A stretch of DNA of 29,888 nt from a virus. Location of the stretch: the IMG/VR virus record IMGVR_UViG_3300035456_000001, positions 1 to 29,888 of that record, one strand, 5' to 3'. Below, piece after piece: positions 1 to 8,397 of this stretch; position 1 is the first letter of the stretch; every line of letters starts with the position of its first letter. A program made the position numbers and the translations under genes. The notes beneath the pieces are model-generated. The model saw nothing but the letters and a program-made list of their open reading frames with translations. It searched no databases and was not told the DNA's origin.

Positions 1-2163
1 CCATTCCTTAATTGCACTGTTAGCCAGAATTGATTTATCCATTTCAGCAAGTTTTAACTTTACCAAGTCAATAGGATTCTTAGATACTGGTTCTAGTCCA
101 TACTTAATTCCTTCCATTATATCATCAAAGACCTTATCCTTCCTAAATGCTTCACTTCCACCAAATGATCTTTTATCTGTAAGAAATTGATTTGCTTTTA
201 CTTCATCTTTCCATATTCCAGGAAAGTAATTCTCAAGAACATTCTCTAAAGGAACTCCAGCTTTCTCAAGTTTCTTAAGTCTGTCATTAAAAAGTTCCTT
301 AATTCTATCCGCAATACCTTTCATTTGAGGAGTCATTTCTCTTCCTTGGCTCATATCAGACATAAACTTAATTCCAAGGTTTTCGTTTAAAGGAACATTT
401 TTATTAAACACTCCCATCTTATCAAACATTTTACTATCACTAGCAAGTTTTGAACTAGCTATCTCAGCATCATGATGTGCTATACCAAGCTTAGAACCTA
501 AGACTTCTGCAGCAGCTATGTGCTGAGGAGACTTGCTGGTAGGAAGTAGTAACGACTGCAAACCTTCCTTCGCTTTTTTTCCAGCTTCAAAACCTGGCAT
601 GAAGAAATCTTGAACTGCTTTAACAGTCCCTGAGTTTTTTGCAGCAAGAGCTAATTTTTGCGCAGCTTGAAAACCAAAGGGGTCGGAGTATAAAGTTAAT
701 CCTCTCTTAGCCAACTCATCCTTTGCTCCTTGCACACCTTTCTCAGTCTGTTGCTTTAAAGCATCTTCTGGCATACGAGAGAAGACAGAGGTGTCTTTAC
801 CTACAGCAACCCCGTCAATTTTTGACCTTTCTGCTAACTGCTTCTTATTAGGTAAAATAAAATCATCTGTCTTAGCTGAATAAAGACCATCAAAGCCATC
901 TTTTAAAGCTTTATCAACTTTCTTCTGAATAAACTCAGGAGTAACTTCGTGCCCCCAAGCTTTATTCCCATAATAATTAAATGTCTGTTCTGGAGTAAGA
1001 TAGTCTTCTATATTAGCTAACTTCTTTCCGGCAAGATCTACACTATGAGTTTCTACATTTTCTTGTGCTCTTCCCATAGCATCAGATATTACTGGGTCAC
1101 CATACCAGTTACCACCTTGACCTTTAGTCTCAACTCGATGGACTACGTAGGGTTGGTCACTTGGTATAGTAATAGAAGTATCTGTTTTAGGTAAAGTCTT
1201 TCCGCTTTCTACTGCAGCCTTTTCTACTGCTTCTCGCTCTGCAACAGTCTTCTGTACAAAGTCAGAAGCAGCTCTTTGATTAACTTCTTTGGGAGGTTCT
1301 CCAATTCTTTCTGGAACGTCATTTAAAAAGTCTTCTGCTTTAGTAGACCTAATTCCTTGTGCAGCTTCCTTTTCTTTAGCAAGTTGTGTAGCGTTTTCTA
1401 AAGTAGTATTTTTAATATCTAATTCTGGAGCAGACTTAGAAGTAACATCGCTCTTAGGAGTAGTTACTTCAGTAGTAGGTTGTATACTAGTAGCTGCTTT
1501 TTCTGCATTAATCTTAGTTATATTTTCATTAACTAAATCTCTAATAGTTTCCTTTACAGCATTATTAACTGGTTTAGTATTGCTAATTGCTGCAACTGTT
1601 TTAGGAACTGTTTCAGATACAGACTGAGATAAAGGAATCATCATTGCATTTTTAACAGGAGTAACTGCACCAGTAATACCAGATACTTCTCTTGCTTCTC
1701 GTAAGGCATTTAAATTCTTAGCTTCAAGTCCACTAACAAGTTTACTAGCTCCCTTTTTAAATAACCCAGGAAATTCTGACCCACCACCACTAAGCCATGC
1801 TGCAGTTTCTCTTGCAGCATCTAAAACCTTACCAACAAGAGGTTTTGCTGCACGAATACCAGAAACTGCACCAAAAGAAGCTGCAACTACTGGGTCTTGA
1901 AGAAAAGGTATTGAAGTATCATATTTTTCTAGTTCAGGATTAGGTACAGTTTTACCTTCTTTATCTTTTACAGGAGTAAAAGCTGCACTAAGTTTCCCTG
2001 TTTTAATATCAAGCTCAGGTGCAGCTTCTTCATCATATGGAGTAAGTCCTGTAAGAAACTCAGTAGCTTTCTGCCAAAAAGGAACTTCCTTTTTATTTAA
2101 AAAGTCTTCTGCTTTAGTAGAAGTACTAGGTATATCAGAATTTAAGAATTCTTCAGCGTTCAT
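1..2163 (-). CDS. Large virion (probable ejection) protein, C-terminus cut by window edge
   Basis: The reading frame is open from the ATG at 2163-2161 to the window edge, giving 721 visible residues and no stop. It is the third of three consecutive genes with ejection-protein character, in the place where P22-like phages keep their large injected protein. The protein is rich in Lys, Ala and Glu, with helical stretches. Residues about 338-440 (from PYVVHRVETKGQGGNWYGDP to GFDGLYSAKTDDFILPN) resemble the ADP-ribosyltransferase-like segments seen in phage polyvalent proteins: an initial HR, a later aromatic/Gly segment and a closing GFDG. This is by eye only. The motif STKAEDFLN occurs twice and AEEFLN once in the first 285 residues. 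The ATG overlaps the stop of the preceding gene by one base (TAATG), suggesting translational coupling. Ejection role is inferred from position. Confidence 0.7.
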   Translation of the reverse strand, partial: MNAEEFLNSDIPSTSTKAEDFLNKKEVPFWQKATEFLTGLTPYDEEAAPELDIKTGKLSAAFTPVKDKEGKTVPNPELEKYDTSIPFLQDPVVAASFGAVSGIRAAKPLVGKVLDAARETAAWLSGGGSEFPGLFKKGASKLVSGLEAKNLNALREAREVSGITGAVTPVKNAMMIPLSQSVSETVPKTVAAISNTKPVNNAVKETIRDLVNENITKINAEKAATSIQPTTEVTTPKSDVTSKSAPELDIKNTTLENATQLAKEKEAAQGIRSTKAEDFLNDVPERIGEPPKEVNQRAASDFVQKTVAEREAVEKAAVESGKTLPKTDTSITIPSDQPYVVHRVETKGQGGNWYGDPVISDAMGRAQENVETHSVDLAGKKLANIEDYLTPEQTFNYYGNKAWGHEVTPEFIQKKVDKALKDGFDGLYSAKTDDFILPNKKQLAERSKIDGVAVGKDTSVFSRMPEDALKQQTEKGVQGAKDELAKRGLTLYSDPFGFQAAQKLALAAKNSGTVKAVQDFFMPGFEAGKKAKEGLQSLLLPTSKSPQHIAAAEVLGSKLGIAHHDAEIASSKLASDSKMFDKMGVFNKNVPLNENLGIKFMSDMSQGREMTPQMKGIADRIKELFNDRLKKLEKAGVPLENVLENYFPGIWKDEVKANQFLTDKRSFGGSEAFRKDKVFDDIMEGIKYGLEPVSKNPIDLVKLKLAEMDKSILANSAIKEW
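1321..1347. repeat. 27-bp direct repeat, copy 1 (inside ejection-type gene)
   Basis: This 27-bp segment is identical to 2095-2121. The copies are 774 bp apart, a multiple of three, so both encode the same peptide (STKAEDFLN in the minus-strand gene). The identity ends abruptly on both sides. It suggests an internal duplication or gene conversion of a short functional peptide. Confidence 0.85.
2095..2121. repeat. 27-bp direct repeat, copy 2
   Basis: Second, exact copy of the segment at 1321-1347, in the same reading frame and near the N-terminus of the large ejection-type protein. A related peptide, AEEFLN, follows the start codon directly. Confidence 0.85.
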
Positions 2164-3188
2164 TATTTTATCCCAAATTTTTCTACAAGAATTTTAACTG
2201 CATCTTCTTTCTTTATCTTACCATCTTTAAAGTCTTTTCTTACATCTTCAGCAGTTTTATAATCTCCACCCTTCTTCGCTGCTTCTTCCGAAGATTTCTT
2301 TTTGGCTTCAATAGCTTGTGTTAAAGCACCCTTAGGTTTATTAGAAGCAGAAGGAGCAAACTGAATACCTTTAGACTGTTCTGCAGAAGCTGCTTCCCAA
2401 TCACCGTCAGCATTCATAGCTTCAATAGTTCCATCAGACTTAACTCTAACAGTTTCACCAGAAGCATTAGTTCCAATCTTAGCTTTAGAAGCTTTCACAG
2501 CCTCTCTTTTACTTTTCTCTACTGTAGCTTTATCCAAAGTCTCTTGATGTTTAGCAGCTCTATTCTCTTTAGCAATTGGATCAACTACTGGTTCCCAAGG
2601 AACACTTGTATCAGGAACTACTTTTCCTCTACCTTGGCTCATAAATCTTTGTTTAATAAGCTTAGGATTCTCAGCTGATACTGGCTGCGTTTTATCAAAC
2701 TTAGGATTAAGAATAGTTAAATCTTCTTTTTTAGTAAGACTAGTATCGTTAACTAACTTCCTTGCGTTAGCTAAACTATCTGCATACTGTTCAAACATGT
2801 CAGTATCAAAATAAGTAGCTCCGTTCTTTCCCTTTGTATAAAATGTGTCTACACTAGGTAGATCGTGTCCTTTACTAGCGTAATATTGCTGCACTTTATT
2901 ATACGCTAAATCTGGGTTAGGATTATCTACTACAAACTTAACAGCTTTAGCTGTTTCATCTGCTTCAGTAGAATCTTCCTTTTGCTGAGCTTCTCTAGTC
3001 TGAATAACTCTCAAAGCATTCTGTGACTCTCTTTCAGCAATAAGCGAAGGTGAGTTAGCTTCCCTAGTAGCTATCTCACTCTGCAAATTCTTATTCATCA
3101 TATCAGCGTGTTTCATACTTGCTATTTTAGCAAGCGTATTACTTATATCAACAGGCTGAGCAATTACGGGTTCAGGTATTTGGGGCAT
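2163..3188 (-). CDS. Probable virion/ejection protein, helical, unknown function
   Basis: This 341-residue protein has no recognised catalytic motif. It is strongly charged, with heptad-like Ala/Lys/Glu/Gln runs at about residues 15-85 and again at 210-340, so long helices or coiled coils are likely. The C-terminus (KKEDAVKILVEKFGIK) looks like a small helical hairpin. It lies between a 235-residue DNA-transfer-like protein and the large partial protein, matching the three-gene ejection cassette (gp7, gp20, gp16) of P22-like phages in order; sequence identity to those cannot be judged here. Start is the ATG at 3188, preceded by a Shine-Dalgarno-like AAAGGAGAA. Its stop overlaps the next ATG by one base. 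Confidence 0.6.
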   Translation of the reverse strand: MPQIPEPVIAQPVDISNTLAKIASMKHADMMNKNLQSEIATREANSPSLIAERESQNALRVIQTREAQQKEDSTEADETAKAVKFVVDNPNPDLAYNKVQQYYASKGHDLPSVDTFYTKGKNGATYFDTDMFEQYADSLANARKLVNDTSLTKKEDLTILNPKFDKTQPVSAENPKLIKQRFMSQGRGKVVPDTSVPWEPVVDPIAKENRAAKHQETLDKATVEKSKREAVKASKAKIGTNASGETVRVKSDGTIEAMNADGDWEAASAEQSKGIQFAPSASNKPKGALTQAIEAKKKSSEEAAKKGGDYKTAEDVRKDFKDGKIKKEDAVKILVEKFGIK

Positions 3189-3202
3189 TTTAATTTTCTC
3201 CT

Positions 3203-3910
3203 TTAAGCAAACAGACTAACGTAGTCCGCAACAGACATTCCTGCTTCATTAGCTGCTTCAATAGTATCCATACCATAAGTAGAAGCTGCACCAGTATTGG
3301 CTCCATTTAAATACTTATACATCATATAATTATTTACTCCAGCATTACTCATATTAGACAAGTTACCAGTAATAGCATTACTAGCATTCATTGTACCAGC
3401 TGCTTGAGCATTACCAATATTAACAGCATTTTGTGCCATGTTAGCTCCAACATTATTAGCATTGCTTGCTGAAGCATTAGCCGTAGTCATTCCCTGTCCA
3501 GCAAGTGATTGTAACGGCGCAAGACTTTGATAGTAATTACCTAAGAAATTCTGATAATCACCAGTAGCATAATCCTGTCCAAATCTAGTCAACGCTTTAC
3601 TAGCAGCTCCAGACTGTGCTCCACCTCTAGCTGCTGCACTATTATTAATAGCTTTAGTTCCTTCGCCCATTCTAAAATCATATCCAGGACTTTTCTTATA
3701 GTCTCCTGGACCAGCCGCAATTTTTTGCTGAAGGGTTTGAAGAGCATTTTGACCTGCCTCTCTCCAAGGAGTTTGATCTGCTCTACCTTCCTCATACTTT
3801 TTAAGATCGATTTGTTGTGCATTAAGATTTGCATCAACTTGTTTATTAGTAGCTGACCTAGAACTATCAGCTCCAACAATAGAAGCAATCGGCCCAGATA
3901 TAAAACTCAT
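3203..3910 (-). CDS. DNA-transfer/ejection-like protein
   Basis: This 235-residue protein has the layout of the podovirus proteins often annotated as DNA transfer protein. It starts with a small hydrophobic segment (FISGPIASIVGA), followed by a Gln-rich helix, a WREAGQNALQTLQQ segment (about residues 49-62), the signature SPGYDFRMGEG near residue 80, and a long Ala/Asn/Gly-rich low-complexity tail (about 140-200). Such proteins leave the virion with the DNA and help it cross the cell envelope. It directly follows the GNAT gene (its ATG at 3910 touches the GNAT stop), with GGAG-type ribosome binding inside the GNAT end. Assignment rests on recognised motif style and on position before two more candidate ejection proteins. 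Confidence 0.6.
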   Translation of the reverse strand: MSFISGPIASIVGADSSRSATNKQVDANLNAQQIDLKKYEEGRADQTPWREAGQNALQTLQQKIAAGPGDYKKSPGYDFRMGEGTKAINNSAAARGGAQSGAASKALTRFGQDYATGDYQNFLGNYYQSLAPLQSLAGQGMTTANASASNANNVGANMAQNAVNIGNAQAAGTMNASNAITGNLSNMSNAGVNNYMMYKYLNGANTGAASTYGMDTIEAANEAGMSVADYVSLFA

Positions 3911-3911
3911 A

Positions 3912-4358
3912 TTAGAACTCCTTTACAAAATGCTGTTCTACTAATTCATAATCTAATCTATTATAAAGATTAGGTAACCTATTTTCAAAAGAATCGGCAA
4001 GGTGAATCATAGCACAGGCATCACAATTATTTCTTTTCGCCCAAGCTTCAAAAGCCTTGATTAATTTCAAACCACTTCCTCTGTGTTCTGGAGTAACATA
4101 CCAAAAAGTTTCTACTGCTGTAATTCTTGGATAATGTAAGTCAGGACCTTTAACACATCCAAGTCCACCAACCATCTTATCTATGCTTCCACTTTCATCT
4201 GTAAGAATTATCATTGCCCCCATATTATCAGTAATTAACTTTTTATAAACTTTAGTAGCATGATCTATATCTACTTTTACAAACTTAGTACACTCTTCAA
4301 ATTTAGTCATAAAAGTGGATACTGCTCTTACTTCACTTATTAAAGCTTCTCTAATCAT
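3912..4358 (-). CDS. GNAT-family N-acetyltransferase
   Basis: This 148-residue protein has the GNAT fold pattern: beta strands around MGAMIILTDESG and KMVGGLGCVK, then strand AVETFWYVTPEHRGSGL, where residues 92-97 (HRGSGL) form the acetyl-CoA pyrophosphate loop (consensus Q/R-x-x-G-x-G/A). A helix follows (LKLIKAFEAWAKRN). The C-terminal LYNRLDYELVEQHF has the Tyr commonly used as general acid. The family transfers acetyl from acetyl-CoA to an amine; the substrate here is unknown. Its ATG overlaps the stop of the radical SAM gene (ATGA), so the two are very probably co-translated and may work together. GNAT genes occur in virion clusters of other podoviruses, often without known targets. Confidence 0.85.
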   Translation of the reverse strand: MIREALISEVRAVSTFMTKFEECTKFVKVDIDHATKVYKKLITDNMGAMIILTDESGSIDKMVGGLGCVKGPDLHYPRITAVETFWYVTPEHRGSGLKLIKAFEAWAKRNNCDACAMIHLADSFENRLPNLYNRLDYELVEQHFVKEF

Positions 4359-5425
4359 ACTACAAACTCCGAATAAACATATTTTTCATTAGCTACTGCG
4401 TACTCTTCAAACGAAGAATTAAGAAACAAAGTTTCTTCCTTAGTTATACTTCTCTTATACCCATTCTTAGTTCCAATAAAAGGTTGCACAAGAGAAGGAA
4501 ATATATGCTTATTATCTTTTATATTATTTACTTCACTTACTATATCAGCATAACTTTCATCTTCAAAACCAAGTAATAAATTACCATGATAGTTTATTTT
4601 ATACTTTTCAAGTAAATCTATAGTCTTATAAATATCTTCAACTCTTAACTGCTTATTCATCGCGTCAAGTTTCTCTTGCTTAAAAGATTCAATACCAATT
4701 AAAAAGTATTTACAATAACTATCTTTTGCTACTTTAGCCATTTCATTATCAAACTTGTCACATCTGATACTTGCACTCCAAGGAATTTTTCTAGTCTTCA
4801 TTTCAGAACACAAATGAATAAATCTAGACTTACTAAAATTAAAAGTATTATCATTAAATATAACTAATTCAATACCATACTTAATTATATAAAAATCAAC
4901 TTCTTCCATAACACTCTTAACTTTTCTGTATCTAAACTTACAAGTTTGTGAGCAGAACGTGCAGTTAAAAACACAGCCACGAGAAGTTAATACCCCGATG
5001 TGCTTTAGCTCATTTGCTTCAAAGTACTTGTCAATACCAAACCCATCAAAATCTGGGTAAGGTATCTTATCAATATTTATATCTTTATCATACTCACCTA
5101 CACAAACAGAGTCTACATGCTGCCTCATCTCTTCTTCACAAAATGTTCCAAGTGCTCCACCAAGAGAAGTTAAAATACCAGCTTCTCTGCATATTGCTGC
5201 GTCTCTTATAATTTGATTTTTAAATGAAGCAAAACCTGTGAACATTACTAAATCTTGATTTTTTATTTCTTCCTTAAAATCATAATCATAAAGGTTATAA
5301 TTTAATATTTTTACATTATGACCCTTAGACTTAAGAATAGAGGATACATATAAAAAACCAAGTGGATAGCAACAAGCATCACTTAGTGGTATTCCATAAG
5401 TATAGCAGACAAGAGTTATATTCAT
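4355..5425 (-). CDS. Radical SAM protein with B12-binding-like N-terminus
   Basis: This 356-residue protein carries the radical SAM cluster motif CxxxCxxC at C151, C155 and C158 (TSRGCVFNCTFCSQ), which binds a 4Fe-4S cluster for S-adenosylmethionine cleavage. Further radical SAM features are NDNTF at about 191-195, GIES at 244-247 and GNLLLGF at 281-287. The first 130 residues look like the Rossmann domain of B12-binding radical SAM enzymes: PLGFLYVSSILKSKGHNVKI near the start, a SLGGALGTF loop at 87-95, and the linker KIPYPDFDGF. The cobalamin-ligating DxHxxG motif is not seen, so cobalamin binding is doubtful. The gene sits among virion genes, coupled to a GNAT acetyltransferase. The substrate is unknown; a virion or cell-envelope target is a guess. 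A GAAGG ribosome site precedes the ATG. Confidence 0.88.
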   Translation of the reverse strand: MNITLVCYTYGIPLSDACCYPLGFLYVSSILKSKGHNVKILNYNLYDYDFKEEIKNQDLVMFTGFASFKNQIIRDAAICREAGILTSLGGALGTFCEEEMRQHVDSVCVGEYDKDINIDKIPYPDFDGFGIDKYFEANELKHIGVLTSRGCVFNCTFCSQTCKFRYRKVKSVMEEVDFYIIKYGIELVIFNDNTFNFSKSRFIHLCSEMKTRKIPWSASIRCDKFDNEMAKVAKDSYCKYFLIGIESFKQEKLDAMNKQLRVEDIYKTIDLLEKYKINYHGNLLLGFEDESYADIVSEVNNIKDNKHIFPSLVQPFIGTKNGYKRSITKEETLFLNSSFEEYAVANEKYVYSEFVV

Positions 5426-5438
5426 CTTACCTTCACTT

Positions 5439-5460
5439 TCAGAATGGTCAATTATTGACC
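5439..5460. promoter_or_regulatory. Dispersed palindrome site 1, upstream of radical SAM gene
   Basis: GGTCAATTATTGACC (5446-5460) is a perfect palindrome apart from its central base and extends by one more pair (T...A). It is preceded by the flank TCAGAAT. The site lies 20 bp upstream of the radical SAM ATG on the minus strand, in the short gap behind the 122-residue gene. Identical or near-identical sites occur around 12786, 22757, 25230 and 27774. An operator for a phage or host regulator is the likeliest reading. Confidence 0.6.
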
Positions 5461-5477
5461 AACCATCTTACGTATTA

Positions 5478-5846
5478 TTAAGCTAATCCTACTTCACCTT
5501 CTGCCTGAAAAGTTAGTGTTGTTCCTGCACTTGCACCACCAACAAGAAAGTCTGCTGCGTCAAGTCTTAACTGTCCATACCAGTCAACATAAGAATTAGC
5601 TGCTACATTTGAACCTGTTCCCATGAACTCTTTACCTGCCCCATTATCACCAGTTGTACTTATCCAAAGCGAGAATGTAGCAGCACTAGCAGTCTTGTTT
5701 ATAATCCTAATATGTCTTAGAATTATATACGAAGCAGTAGGAGTATAACCAGTTCCACTTCCTGCAGCTGCTGGGTTTAAAATGTTTGTAGTTGTAGTCG
5801 CTGAAAGAGCAACTGGACCAACTCTTAGTAAACGATTTGCTGCCAT
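5478..5846 (-). CDS. Small beta-rich virion-type protein, unknown
   Basis: This 122-residue protein is rich in Thr, Ser, Ala and Gly, with alternating hydrophobic residues (YIILRHIRIINKTASAAT, TLTFQAEGEVGLA) that suggest a compact beta-sandwich. No transmembrane segment or catalytic motif is visible. It lies in the tail region, two genes after the tail fibre, and has a clear AAAGGAG ribosome site before ATG 5846. A small tail- or capsid-associated structural protein is the best guess; comparable small beta proteins are common beside podovirus fibres. Function unproven. Confidence 0.6.
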   Translation of the reverse strand: MAANRLLRVGPVALSATTTTNILNPAAAGSGTGYTPTASYIILRHIRIINKTASAATFSLWISTTGDNGAGKEFMGTGSNVAANSYVDWYGQLRLDAADFLVGGASAGTTLTFQAEGEVGLA

Positions 5847-5865
5847 AATAAATCTCCTTTTAGTA

Positions 5866-6015
5866 TTACTTTATTTGACTTAAACTTACTAAAACAGTAA
5901 CAAGAACTTGCACTGCTAAAGCTAATCCAGCATTGCAAGCATTTTCAAAGCTATCGTACTGCACACCGCTGCGGTTTTTAATTTCTGCTAATATAAGTTG
6001 TTCTAAGTTTTCCAT
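5866..6015 (-). CDS. 49-residue membrane peptide, holin-like candidate
   Basis: A short gene occupies the gap between the tail fibre and the 122-residue gene. ATG 6015-6013 is preceded by TAGAGGA at good spacing, and the stop is at 5868-5866. The product begins MENLEQLILAEIKNRSG and ends with a hydrophobic segment of about 20 residues (AGLALAVQVLVTVLVSLSQ) followed by Ile-Lys. One probable membrane segment with a charged N-terminus is compatible with a small holin or an envelope-associated tail peptide. No lysozyme or endolysin lies beside it, so a lysis role is speculative. Confidence 0.55.
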   Translation of the reverse strand: MENLEQLILAEIKNRSGVQYDSFENACNAGLALAVQVLVTVLVSLSQIK

Positions 6016-6024
6016 AATATTCCT

Positions 6025-8397
6025 CTAATATCTCATTACGCCGACAATGCTGCCGCCCGTTGCGCCGCCTGAATATTGGTTGCCGTTTGAATCACAGCCT
6101 ATATGGCCGCCGTAAGCACTGCCGCTTGCATTTGTTGATGATGTCTGAATCCTTGCTGATGCATCCCATACGATTGCTTTTGTATTTGAGGGAATCATCT
6201 CCTTGCTTAACTGCCGTATGTATAGAGTTGTCGAAGCTGCAAAAGTCAAAGACGTTATCGGATTATCAAGATAAGTAATTTCATTCACCACCGGAAAATA
6301 ATTACCGCTACCGATTGAACTGCCATAAGTAAACATGGGTTGCTCTAAGTAAGCATAACAGCCTTTAGTGAATTTGAATCTTACTGTTATTGACGTAGGT
6401 GCTGCGCCCATTGTAGCGGTTACTTCCAACCATTGCCACGTTGAATTTCCTGTGTGCGCTATTGAGGTTGTAGTAGTTGAACCGTCATAAAGTTCAAGAT
6501 AACAAGCTGCTGCGGTATTACAGAAAACCCATGAGCCGAATGTTACTGCCCGCCCTGCGTATCTCTGGCGTAGAACTACGTCTGTGTTACCATTGCCATT
6601 CCACGTTAAATAATAAGTCGAAGCATCAGAAGTAATAGCATAAGCGGCATAGTAATTCCCTGCTTTGGTATTCGCACCTGACGGCTCACGAGATAACTTT
6701 AGACCTGATGTTTTTGTCCAGCCATCCATTGCAACCGTGTCTGCTGCTATACAGGCTGGCGTAGGCGTTAAAGCTGTCACATCATAGATAGTTAATGAAT
6801 CAAAGTAAACATGACCTGTCGCACTATTGTCAAATGATATATAAGTTGTCGTACCTGTCGGCACAAAATAAGCTGCGGGCGCAAGCGTCCAGTTGGTGTT
6901 ATTATAAGTTCCAGAACCAGAATCATAATACTGCACACCTTCTGCCGCTGTCCCGACTTTAACCCTCGGTCTGCCATTGGCATCGTTCTTATAATAGAAA
7001 TCAATCTGATATAAATGCCCTGCGACTGTTGTGATCGGGAAAGCATTTGTCGTTGCTACTGCATCAAAGCAATTTCCTGTTTGTCCACCAGCTACGATTG
7101 CCGGAGTTGCAGAGCTTCTTATTCCCGTGTCATAGCAAGATATTGAGTCAAAGAAGGCAGTTAAGGTATCAGCTCCGTCATTTATAAAATGAATATATGT
7201 CGTTGTACTCGTAGCAATAAAATAAATAGTATGTAATGTAAAAGAAGCATTGGAAAAATCAGTTGAATCATATATCTGATTGCCACCAAGTGAAGTTCCC
7301 ACCCACACCCTTAAAGCAGATGAAGTACCGTTTTTAGAATACCACGATAACTGGTATAAACCGTGATTGACTGTTGTTATTATTTGATAAGCATATTGGC
7401 TTGCTGCCCCACTATTTGTAATTCTAAGGCAATTTCCTGTCTGTCCACTTCCTACACTAGTAATAAGACCAAAGCCCGTAACTGTCCACCCCGTAGTTAC
7501 TGAATCAATACCTCCATTTGTAACCAGCGATCCTGCCGTAGTGTATCCTGCATTAGCTGAATCAAGAATTCCAAACACAGAGCCAGAAGCATCAAAACCA
7601 CCGAAGGGTGCAAGACTACCAGCAGAAATCAAAGCTGCATTAGTACCGTCAAGAGTAAACGATAGAGCAGCCGGAGCATTGCCAGGAGTCGGCGGGGTTG
7701 ATAAAATTCCGCCTGACCATATATCGAAACGGGAATTTGTAAGTTGATTAGCAATACTTACGCCTGACACGCTTGCCATATTTATAAGCTGTGAACCATC
7801 AACGGCAGGTATCTTTGCGTTAGCATCTAGCTGTAAAAGATTATTTGCTGTTGTCCCGACTGTATAGCCATCAACAATAGTGTTTCCACCTGCTCCCCAT
7901 TTTGTAACCATTCCTGGTGTAGGAGAAGCTACACCTGTGACAGGATAGGTCAAAACGTTACTACTTCCTACTATATTAAGTCCATCTTGACCATCTTGAC
8001 CATCCTCAAACATTGCTCCAACAAATACTCCTTGCGGGCCAGTATCACCTTTATCACCTTTATCACCTTTATCTCCTTTTATAGAAAGTCCATCATTACC
8101 ATCTTCTCCGTCTAGTCCAGAAACAAATTGTCCTTGGTCACCTTTACTACCTTTAGCTCCAGGAATTGGCATACCTTCTTCGCCATCAACTCCGTCTAAA
8201 GCAAAGCCAGCTGGTCCAGCTATACCAGTAGCTCCAGTATTACCTGTATCTCCTTTATCCCCCTTAGGTCCAACAGTAGCGGATAAAAGACTTGCTACTT
8301 GCTGAAAGAATATTCTCCATGTCGGAGTGGTAACAACACTCTTAGGATCTGTATTCAAGGGATCTTGAATCGGGGGAGTAGATAATAATTGACTCAT
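6025..8397 (-). CDS. Tail fibre with collagen-like repeats and duplicated beta-sandwich domains
   Basis: This 790-residue protein starts with a short N-terminal part (about 1-42, including TPTWRIFFQQVASLL), probably the virion attachment end. Collagen-like Gly-X-Y triplets fill about residues 43-123 (GPKGDKGDTG, GDKGDKGDKGDTG) with another short run at 132-139. From about 320 to 420 and 440 to 540 two similar jelly-roll domains follow, each starting GQTGNC and ending FDS plus a short strand, with the repeated TSTTTYI/TGTTTYI segment. A third beta-sandwich covers about 555-690. They resemble carbohydrate-binding modules, so a receptor-binding role is likely. The last 60 residues (GGHIGCDSNGNQYSGGATGG) resemble a fibre tip. 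The ATG abuts the hub stop directly. The downstream two-thirds uses more GC-rich codons than its neighbours, suggesting exchange of the receptor-binding part. Confidence 0.85.
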   Translation of the reverse strand: MSQLLSTPPIQDPLNTDPKSVVTTPTWRIFFQQVASLLSATVGPKGDKGDTGNTGATGIAGPAGFALDGVDGEEGMPIPGAKGSKGDQGQFVSGLDGEDGNDGLSIKGDKGDKGDKGDTGPQGVFVGAMFEDGQDGQDGLNIVGSSNVLTYPVTGVASPTPGMVTKWGAGGNTIVDGYTVGTTANNLLQLDANAKIPAVDGSQLINMASVSGVSIANQLTNSRFDIWSGGILSTPPTPGNAPAALSFTLDGTNAALISAGSLAPFGGFDASGSVFGILDSANAGYTTAGSLVTNGGIDSVTTGWTVTGFGLITSVGSGQTGNCLRITNSGAASQYAYQIITTVNHGLYQLSWYSKNGTSSALRVWVGTSLGGNQIYDSTDFSNASFTLHTIYFIATSTTTYIHFINDGADTLTAFFDSISCYDTGIRSSATPAIVAGGQTGNCFDAVATTNAFPITTVAGHLYQIDFYYKNDANGRPRVKVGTAAEGVQYYDSGSGTYNNTNWTLAPAAYFVPTGTTTYISFDNSATGHVYFDSLTIYDVTALTPTPACIAADTVAMDGWTKTSGLKLSREPSGANTKAGNYYAAYAITSDASTYYLTWNGNGNTDVVLRQRYAGRAVTFGSWVFCNTAAACYLELYDGSTTTTSIAHTGNSTWQWLEVTATMGAAPTSITVRFKFTKGCYAYLEQPMFTYGSSIGSGNYFPVVNEITYLDNPITSLTFAASTTLYIRQLSKEMIPSNTKAIVWDASARIQTSSTNASGSAYGGHIGCDSNGNQYSGGATGGSIVGVMRY

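Noticed and set aside
813-827. CGTCAATTTTTGACC as a sixth dispersed palindrome site
   Set aside because: It differs from the core at two positions, lies within coding sequence of the partial gene, and is not near a promoter; kept only as a weak match.
1289-1627. Plus-strand ORF coding a hydrophobic 112-residue protein
   Set aside because: It lies fully antisense to the long ejection-type gene, has no ribosome site, and its hydrophobicity is what the reverse complement of an Ala/Lys/Glu-rich gene produces.
3589-3888. Minus-strand 99-residue ORF inside the DNA-transfer-like gene
   Set aside because: It is an alternative frame of a gene with recognised motif and composition, and lacks a ribosome site.
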